From contig BEHZ01000054.1 in assembly GCA_002923335.1 (NCBI GenBank), positions 1 to 10,199 on the forward strand: a stretch of DNA of 10,199 nucleotides, in the 5' to 3' direction. Each line of letters opens with the position of its first letter. The first letter of the stretch is position 1. The translations under genes were made by a program, and so were the position numbers. The notes below the pieces were generated by a model. It ran no database searches. It worked only from the letters and a program-made list of their open reading frames with translations, and was not told where the DNA came from. Positions 5,650 to 10,199 of the stretch are shown in pieces. The stretch is from a bacterium HR23. GTDB taxonomy: Bacteria > Chloroflexota > Dehalococcoidia > Lucifugimonadales > HRBIN23.

Positions 5650-8322
5650 ATGCCTTGGTTCATCGTCAACGGGAAACCGCAATCGGCGCCGGACGGGGTT
5701 TCTGTGCTGAGGGCCCTCCGTTTTGCGGGAGTGGAGGTGCCAGCCCTATGTAACGATGATCGCCTCGCCCCGATTGGGGCGTGTCGCCTCTGCCTGGTAG
5801 AAGTAGAAGGGCAGGCCCGTCCGGTGCCCGCCTGCCTTACCACCCTGCAAGAGGGCATGCGCATCACCACTCATACACCTTTCCTGGAAAACTACCGCTC
5901 CACCGTCCTCTCTTGGCTGGCGAGGCGCTATTCCGCGACCGCTTATCTGGCCTATCCTGATAAGGAGTTCCACAGGTGGCTTCGTGCCTACGGGCTCCAG
6001 GCATCCTTATCCTCTGGCCCTGCATCATCGCCCCCCGATACCTCTCATCCCTACATCCAGGTGGACATGTCCTTATGCATCTCCTGTTTCCGATGTGTGC
6101 GCATCTGTGCTGAGGTGCAGGGGCAGTTCGTCTGGAACCTTCTGGGCAGGGGAGACGATACCCGCATCGCCCCTGATTCCTACGGCCCCTTCGGTCAGAG
6201 TTCGTGCGTAGCGTGTGGCGCGTGCGTGGATACTTGTCCCACAGGCGCTTTGGTGGACAAGTCCGTGCGAGAGGGGGGTGCGCCAGCCGTCTGGACCCGC
6301 ACCACCTGTCCCTACTGTGGCACGGGGTGCGAACTGCTGGTAGGCACTCGGGAGGGGCGTATCTGCGCTGTCCGCCCGGTGGTGGGTGCGCCTGTCAACA
6401 GGGGCCACCTGTGCGTGAAGGGCCGTTACGCTTTCGCCTTTAACCATGCCCCGGACCGTATCACCACCCCGCTGGTGCGCCGTGGACGGCGGTGGGAAAC
6501 TACCACCTGGGACGAGGCGATAACCCTCGTCGCCCAGACCTTCCAGCGCATTCTTGTGGAGAATGGGCCGGGGAGCGTGGGTATCCTCGCGTCCTCTCGG
6601 GGCACCAACGAAGAGGCATATCTGGTGCAGAAGTTTGCCCGCCTGGTGCTGGGCACCAACAATGTGGACTGTTGTGCCCGTGTGTGCCACGACCCCACCG
6701 CCGCGGCCATGCAACGGATGCTGGGCACGGGCGCCGCAACCAACTCCTTTGACCACATTGAGCAGGCCAACTGCTTCCTGATATGCGGGGCCAATCCCAC
6801 AGCCAACCACCCCGTTGTGGGTGCCCGCATCAAACAGCGGGTCCTGAAGGGGGTGCCCCTGGTGGCCGTCGACCCCCGGCGCACTGAACTGGCCCGCCTT
6901 GCTACCCTGCATCTGCCTCTCCGTCCAGGCACGGACATCCCCCTTTTGAACGCCATAGCCTACACGCTCTTGGAGGAGGGGCTTATTGACGAGACATTTG
7001 TGGCAGAGCGGGTGGAGGGCCTGGAGGCTTTTCGCTCCTTTATCCGTGAGTATACCCCGGAGCGGGTGGCGAGCATCTGTGGGGTGGAGGCGGCCCACAT
7101 TCGCCAGTCTGCCAGGCTCTATGCTACGCGCAAACCGGCCATGGCCTTCCACGGCCTGGGCCTTACCGAACACCACCAGGGGACGGAGACGGTCATGGCC
7201 CTGGTGAACCTAGCCCTTCTGACGGGGAACATAGGGAAGCCGGGAAGCGGGGTGAACCCCCTGCGGGGGCAGAACAATGTCCAGGGCACTGCCCTTATGG
7301 GTTGCTCTCCCTCCATTCTCACAGGTGGGGCACGGGTGCGCTCGCCGCAGGAGCGGGAACGCTTCGCCCAGATATGGGGCGCGCCCCCTCCGGCGGAGCG
7401 GGGGCTGGACGCTTTGGAATTGCTGGATTCCGCTCTGGCGGGACGCCTCAAAGGGCTGTGGATTATCGGCTGGGACATCCTCTTGACCATGCCTAATGCC
7501 CTGCGGACCCTTCAGGCGCTGGAGGCCCTAGAGTTTGTGGTCATCCAGGACATGTTCCTGAACGAAACGGCGAAGAGGGTTGGGCATGTGTTTCTGCCTG
7601 CTGCGTCTTGCTTTGAGCGAGAGGGGACCTTTATGAACTGGGAACGGCGTATCCAGATGGTGCGTAAGGCGCTGGAGCCCCCCGGCCAGGCACGCCCCGA
7701 TGGAGAGGTGGTGTGCGCGGTGGCAAAGGCAATGGGGTATGGCCACTTCTTCCCCTACGGCTCCCCGCGGGAGGTATGGGAGGAGATACGGCAGGTGTGG
7801 CCGGCCGTGGCAGGTATAACCTATGACCGATTGGAGAAGGGGGGCATCCAGTGGCCGTGCCCTCAGGAGGGCCACCCCGGCACCGCTATCTTGCACGGCG
7901 AAGCCTTTTCCGGACTGGGGAGACGCACCGCCCTTAGGCTAATCCCCTACCGCCCCACGCCCGAGGTAACCAACCCCGATTTTCCCCTGCTGTTGACCAC
8001 GGGCCGACGCCTCTACCAGTTTAATGCGGGCACCATGACCCTGCGGAGCGGCAACACCGCCTTCCAACCCTGGGACACCCTGGATATGCATCCTGCGGAC
8101 GCGGAGCGCCTGGGGGTGCAAGAAGGGCAGAAGGTGCGGGTGCGCAGTCGCTATGGGGAAGTGGTGCTCCCTGTGCACATTACTGCAGAGGTGAAACCGG
8201 GGGAATGCTTTGCCACCTTCCACACCCCTGTGCTGGTGAACGCCATAACCAGCCCCATGCGGGACGAGCACGTGCATACGCCCGAATATAAGGTAACGGC
8301 GGTGCGTGTAGAGCCTCTATAG
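5650..8322 (+). CDS. fdhA: Formate dehydrogenase alpha subunit, Mo/W-bis-MGD, cysteine type
   Basis: An 890-residue molybdenum or tungsten enzyme that oxidises formate to CO2 or runs in reverse. Order of domains: a 2Fe-2S ferredoxin with Cys34, Cys45, Cys48 and Cys62; two 4Fe-4S sets, Cys143/146/149/153 and Cys186/189/192/196; the bis-MGD-domain 4Fe-4S set Cys220/223/227/255 with Lys257 after it; the molybdopterin oxidoreductase body; and a C-terminal dinucleotide-binding domain from about 775 (LYQFNAGTMT). The active site is DCCARVCHDP, with metal ligand Cys346 and His347 at the positions of Sec140 and His141 of E. coli FdhH. Arg539 in NPLRGQNNVQG matches its catalytic Arg333. The linker at 76-116, where NAD-linked relatives usually carry a His-Cys3 cluster, has no CxxC. 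I use the ATG at 5650, preceded by AGGTGGGGGG; an in-frame GTG at 5635 has no ribosome site. No NuoE/NuoF-like diaphorase subunits or fdhD lie nearby, so its electron partner is unknown. Some related enzymes with this architecture act on other substrates, but the active-site motif favours formate. Confidence 0.92.
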   Translation: MPWFIVNGKPQSAPDGVSVLRALRFAGVEVPALCNDDRLAPIGACRLCLVEVEGQARPVPACLTTLQEGMRITTHTPFLENYRSTVLSWLARRYSATAYLAYPDKEFHRWLRAYGLQASLSSGPASSPPDTSHPYIQVDMSLCISCFRCVRICAEVQGQFVWNLLGRGDDTRIAPDSYGPFGQSSCVACGACVDTCPTGALVDKSVREGGAPAVWTRTTCPYCGTGCELLVGTREGRICAVRPVVGAPVNRGHLCVKGRYAFAFNHAPDRITTPLVRRGRRWETTTWDEAITLVAQTFQRILVENGPGSVGILASSRGTNEEAYLVQKFARLVLGTNNVDCCARVCHDPTAAAMQRMLGTGAATNSFDHIEQANCFLICGANPTANHPVVGARIKQRVLKGVPLVAVDPRRTELARLATLHLPLRPGTDIPLLNAIAYTLLEEGLIDETFVAERVEGLEAFRSFIREYTPERVASICGVEAAHIRQSARLYATRKPAMAFHGLGLTEHHQGTETVMALVNLALLTGNIGKPGSGVNPLRGQNNVQGTALMGCSPSILTGGARVRSPQERERFAQIWGAPPPAERGLDALELLDSALAGRLKGLWIIGWDILLTMPNALRTLQALEALEFVVIQDMFLNETAKRVGHVFLPAASCFEREGTFMNWERRIQMVRKALEPPGQARPDGEVVCAVAKAMGYGHFFPYGSPREVWEEIRQVWPAVAGITYDRLEKGGIQWPCPQEGHPGTAILHGEAFSGLGRRTALRLIPYRPTPEVTNPDFPLLLTTGRRLYQFNAGTMTLRSGNTAFQPWDTLDMHPADAERLGVQEGQKVRVRSRYGEVVLPVHITAEVKPGECFATFHTPVLVNAITSPMRDEHVHTPEYKVTAVRVEPL

Positions 8323-8367
8323 GAGCGCCGAGGTCTATGCCATTGGAGGAGCGTCTTGAGCACCGCC

Positions 8368-8396
8368 TTGCCCGGCCAAAATGGGTGTGCTATAGT
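8368..8396 (+). promoter_or_regulatory. Promoter of the tRNA-Arg/tRNA-Pro/lepB unit
   Basis: TTGCCC (8368-8373), 17 bp, then TATAGT (8391-8396) with a TGC extension (8388-8390). This is the best promoter in the window. Transcription would start near 8403, four bases before the mature 5' end of tRNA-Arg, leaving a very short leader for RNase P. Confidence 0.75.
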
Positions 8397-8406
8397 GGAT
8401 GCGCAT

Positions 8407-8484
8407 GCCCCTGTAGCTCAGCATGGATAGAGCACCGGCCTCCGGAGCCGGGTGTCGCGCGTTCAAGTCGCGCCAGGGGCGCCA
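8407..8484 (+). tRNA. tRNA-Arg (anticodon CCG)
   Basis: The whole cloverleaf folds. Acceptor GCCCCTG/CAGGGGC (8407-8413/8474-8480), D stem GCTC/GAGC, anticodon stem CCGGC/GCCGG around the loop CTCCGGA with CCG at 8442-8444, variable loop GTGTC, T stem GCGCG/CGCGC with loop TTCAAGT, discriminator G8481, and an encoded CCA at 8482-8484. It reads CGG codons. It lies eight bases before tRNA-Pro. Confidence 0.96.
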
Positions 8485-8492
8485 TTTCTTTG

Positions 8493-8568
8493 CGGGGCGT
8501 AGCGCAGTGGCGAGCGCGCCAGGTTTGGGACCTGGAGGTCGCCGGTTCAAACCCGGCCGCCCCGACCA
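8493..8568 (+). tRNA. tRNA-Pro (anticodon TGG)
   Basis: Acceptor CGGGGCG/CGCCCCG (8493-8499/8558-8564) with the C1-G72 pair typical of bacterial tRNA-Pro, D stem GCGC/GCGC, anticodon stem CCAGG/CCTGG with TGG at 8526-8528, T stem GCCGG/CCGGC, discriminator A8565, and an encoded CCA at 8566-8568. It ends 20 bases before the lepB start and has no promoter of its own, so it is likely cut from a transcript shared with tRNA-Arg and lepB. Confidence 0.96.
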
Positions 8569-8588
8569 CGGGACCGGGGGCTAGTGCT

Positions 8589-9215
8589 ATGGGCCGTTTC
8601 CTGCGGGAGGTCTTGCAGACCGCCGTCCTGGCAGGGGTGGTCTTCTTCGTCTTACAGGCCACGATTCAGAACTTCCGGGTAGAGGGTTCCAGCATGGAGC
8701 CGACCCTGCGCAGTGGTGAATATGTAGTGGTGAACAAGGCCCGCTACCTGCGCATCCCCATAGGGAGGTTCCTCTCCTGGCTCCCCGGGGTCCCCGTTCC
8801 CCGTGAAGCGGTATGGGAACCTTTCCACGGCCCCCAGCGTGGGGATGTGATCGTGTTCCACTATCCGAGAGACCCTAGGCGGGACTTTGTGAAGCGGGTT
8901 GTGGCGGGGCCAGGAGATAAGGTGGAGATACGGGCAGGGCGGGTTGTGGTGAACGATATACCGTTGGATGAGCCTTACATTCGGAACCGTAGCGCTGATA
9001 GCCGACCCCCGGTCTATCTGGGGAGAGACGAGTATTTCGTTCTGGGCGACAACCGTCCTGCCAGCAATGATTCCCGCTTCTGGGGTCCTCTGCCGCGTCG
9101 CTACATCATTGGGAAGGCGTGGCTTACCTACTGGCCCCTTTCCCGCATTGGAGTCATCAGCATACTGACTCCGCCGGGCGTTCCCCTGAAGGTCCCGTTC
9201 CGTGTGTTAGAATGA
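8589..9215 (+). CDS. lepB: Signal peptidase I
   Basis: A 208-residue type I signal peptidase that removes signal peptides from exported proteins at the outer face of the cytoplasmic membrane. One N-terminal membrane anchor is seen at about 10-26. Catalytic Ser35 lies in SSMEPTL and the general base Lys102 in RDFVKRVVAGPGD; the GDNR box (153-156) is followed by SNDSR (159-163), completing the family's conserved boxes B to E. A longer stretch of open frame extends upstream through both tRNA genes, but it encodes antisense-like nonsense, so the ATG at 8589 is the start. The only ribosome site is a weak GGGGG (8576-8580), eight bases upstream. The gene has no separate promoter and is probably expressed by read-through from the tRNA promoter. 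Its last codons hold the candidate -10 element for tRNA-Lys. Confidence 0.95.
   Translation: MGRFLREVLQTAVLAGVVFFVLQATIQNFRVEGSSMEPTLRSGEYVVVNKARYLRIPIGRFLSWLPGVPVPREAVWEPFHGPQRGDVIVFHYPRDPRRDFVKRVVAGPGDKVEIRAGRVVVNDIPLDEPYIRNRSADSRPPVYLGRDEYFVLGDNRPASNDSRFWGPLPRRYIIGKAWLTYWPLSRIGVISILTPPGVPLKVPFRVLE
9205..9213 (+). promoter_or_regulatory. Candidate extended -10 promoter for tRNA-Lys, inside lepB
   Basis: TGT-TAGAAT (9205-9213) matches five of six -10 bases and has the TGn extension. It lies within the last codons and stop of lepB. The predicted start near 9220 is four bases before tRNA-Lys, the same spacing as at tRNA-Arg. No good -35 is visible. Confidence 0.5.
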
Positions 9216-9223
9216 AGGGGGAC

Positions 9224-9297
9224 GCCCCGTTAGCTCAGCCCGGCAGAGCACCGGACTTTTAATCCGGGTGTCCTGGGTTCGAATCCCAGACGGGGCA
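9224..9297 (+). tRNA. tRNA-Lys (anticodon TTT)
   Basis: Acceptor GCCCCGT/ACGGGGC (9224-9230/9290-9296), D stem GCTC/GAGC, anticodon stem CCGGA/TCCGG around CTTTTAA with TTT at 9258-9260, variable loop GTGTC, T stem CTGGG/CCCAG with loop TTCGAAT, discriminator A9297. All stems pair perfectly. Unlike the two tRNAs upstream, CCA is not encoded (the next bases are CAG), so it must be added after transcription. Confidence 0.96.
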
Positions 9298-9650
9298 CAG
9301 TGTTGTGGCCGGCAAACCAGTCTAGCAAGGCCAGTTCTGCCAGGCGTCTCAGGTCAGCCTCGGCCATAGTCACCTTGACGGTGATCAAGTAGGGATGGCC
9401 CGCCAGGCTCACATCATCCCTGCGCTCTTTTCCCGTTTTGCAGGCGGCCCGCCGCCTTCCCTGACCTGCGCCTATCCGACTATCCTTGTTGAAGCAAGGG
9501 CACTCTGGTGGCCACGATGCTCCCCCGGACTTTGTGGAGGTCTTGCCCGGTCGGAAAGTTTGCGATGGAAGCGAGCCCCTTCGGCTGCTTGGTAGGCTTG
9601 GGCGTCTGATACACCACGCCTTGTAGATCGCGACAGGTCGGGCCTTGGCG
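9298..9650. other. 353-bp stretch without a confident gene; weak minus-strand reading frames
   Basis: No plus-strand gene is convincing here. On the minus strand, a frame from GTG 9617 to a stop at 9480 (45 residues, ending RVPLLQQG) and one from GTG 9412 that runs to 9230 read like real protein. The second includes LITVKVTMAEADLRRLAELA, a strand-then-helix pattern loosely like the ribbon-helix-helix antitoxin N-terminus. Its tail, however, is antisense to tRNA-Lys and so is not a normal gene end. I see no good ribosome site for either. Weak hairpins occur at 9374-9389 and 9484-9499; no T-run marks a terminator for tRNA-Lys. This may be a decayed small-gene remnant beside the tRNA, or plain spacer. 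Confidence 0.3.
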
Positions 9651-10199
9651 ATGGAAAGGTTTAAGACCTGGGCTCTTCGGGCCATCGGATGGACGGTGTG
9701 GGCGTTCGTCCTGTCCATGGCCGTGGCCTGCGGCAGGCCCCAGGCGACACCGACCCCTATCCCCGCGTCTGCTACGGAGACCCCCGTCCCGCCCGCCGTG
9801 GAGACTCTGACCTTGTTGGAGGTCCAGCAGCTCCGCAGGGTCCCCTTGCAGACCCCGGTCCTGGCGGGGTTCTACGAGGTGCGGATCCGGGGCGTGGAGG
9901 TGCGGGAGGGCCAGGTGGAGGCCCTCCTCCACCTGAGACGGCTGTCCGAGGAGGAAGCGGAGCGGCAGAAGGCCTTCAACCCCCTCTTCCTGTCTGTGAG
10001 CACGGAGCACGGATGGGAACTGCAGTTGGTGACGCTGGACTCCCTTTCGGGCACCTTCGCCGCCCGAGGGGGCGATGGCCCGTGTGCCTGGGGCGGAACG
10101 GAGGCCCCGGCGACGGAGGTGGAGCAAAGGTGCCGGTTCTCCGTTCCGGAGGGATGGCGCCCCGCCTACCTGCGTCTGGTGGGCCTCCGGAGGGGTGCC
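9651..10199 (+). CDS. Putative lipoprotein, 3' end outside the window
   Basis: An open frame of 183 codons runs from the ATG at 9651 to the last base without a stop; an in-frame TAG at 9624-9626 limits the start. The N-terminus is a signal peptide: basic MERFK, a hydrophobic core to about 26, then a lipobox-like AVAC with lipidation site Cys27 (position -3 is Ala rather than the usual Leu). A Thr/Pro-rich linker follows (TPTPIPASATETPVPP), of a kind common in secreted Chloroflexota proteins. The rest (about 50-183) is rich in predicted beta strands alternating with charged residues, with an Arg/Glu-rich helix near 95-110 and two cysteines, Cys145 and Cys161, that could form a disulfide. It is probably a membrane-anchored extracytoplasmic protein. 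I do not recognise the domain. The ribosome site is weak, and a downstream ATG at residue 23 would destroy the signal peptide. Confidence 0.72.
   Translation, partial: MERFKTWALRAIGWTVWAFVLSMAVACGRPQATPTPIPASATETPVPPAVETLTLLEVQQLRRVPLQTPVLAGFYEVRIRGVEVREGQVEALLHLRRLSEEEAERQKAFNPLFLSVSTEHGWELQLVTLDSLSGTFAARGGDGPCAWGGTEAPATEVEQRCRFSVPEGWRPAYLRLVGLRRGA

Noticed and set aside
6685..6687. Possible selenocysteine at the formate dehydrogenase active site
   Set aside because: The codon is TGC, not TGA, so this is the cysteine form; no SECIS element is needed.
6073..7176. Minus-strand open frame of 367 codons opposite fdhA
   Set aside because: It is antisense to the conserved cluster and active-site motifs of formate dehydrogenase, with no recognisable protein features.
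8337..8588. Upstream extension of the lepB frame through both tRNA genes
   Set aside because: These codons come from the tRNA sequences themselves; the signal peptidase begins at 8589 with its membrane anchor.
8390..8662. Minus-strand peptides opposite tRNA-Arg and tRNA-Pro
   Set aside because: Sequences such as LARLERATPGS and GFEPATSRSQ are well-known false proteins produced by reading tRNA genes on the wrong strand; the tail of the frame over tRNA-Lys (LGFEPRTPG) is the same artefact.
9480..10127. Minus-strand open frame of 215 codons opposite the lipoprotein gene
   Set aside because: The plus-strand frame has a signal peptide, lipobox-like site and linker. Only the short 3' part beyond the lipoprotein start is kept as a weak remnant.

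Overview
The window is GC-rich bacterial DNA with dense coding, strong Shine-Dalgarno sites (a full TAAGGAGGT before the aldehyde dehydrogenase) and three single tRNA genes. The lineage cannot be fixed from the sequence alone. The Thr/Pro-rich linker after the lipobox of the last gene and the mix of Gfo/Idh/MocA, AEC and MFS genes with a cysteine-type formate dehydrogenase would suit a Chloroflexota (Dehalococcoidia/SAR202-like) genome; this is a low-confidence inference.

Layout. Positions 146-661 (+) encode a small membrane protein of unknown function. Positions 759-3573 (+) hold a two-gene unit: an aldehyde dehydrogenase, then a major facilitator transporter whose reading frame is broken at a run of six G (2384-2389) inside the first membrane segment. 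On the minus strand, 5514-3545 is a second two-gene unit: a Gfo/Idh/MocA-type oxidoreductase, then an AEC-family transporter whose 3' end overlaps that of the MFS gene by 29 bp. A 135-bp divergent promoter region with a perfect 8+8 bp inverted repeat separates it from a large plus-strand formate dehydrogenase alpha subunit (5650-8322).

The right side is housekeeping: tRNA-Arg(CCG), tRNA-Pro(TGG), signal peptidase I (lepB) and tRNA-Lys(TTT), with a clear promoter before tRNA-Arg and a likely one for tRNA-Lys lying inside the last codons of lepB. A 353-bp stretch without a confident gene follows (weak minus-strand reading frames), then a lipoprotein gene starting at 9651 that runs off the window end.

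How it may fit together (inference): both metabolic units pair an NAD(P)-dependent oxidoreductase with a transporter for small organic compounds, probably organic anions, and they sit next to a formate dehydrogenase. This suggests uptake and oxidation of small organic acids or sugar-derived aldehydes, with formate oxidation as an electron source. No substrate can be assigned. The most unusual points are the MFS frameshift, the Gfo/Idh/MocA protein that lacks the family's usual lysine and histidine, the formate dehydrogenase that lacks the His-Cys3 cluster motif and has no partner subunit nearby, and a recurring promoter style (often extended -10) with leaders of about 28-30 nt. I found no CRISPR array, insertion sequence, rRNA or phage gene.
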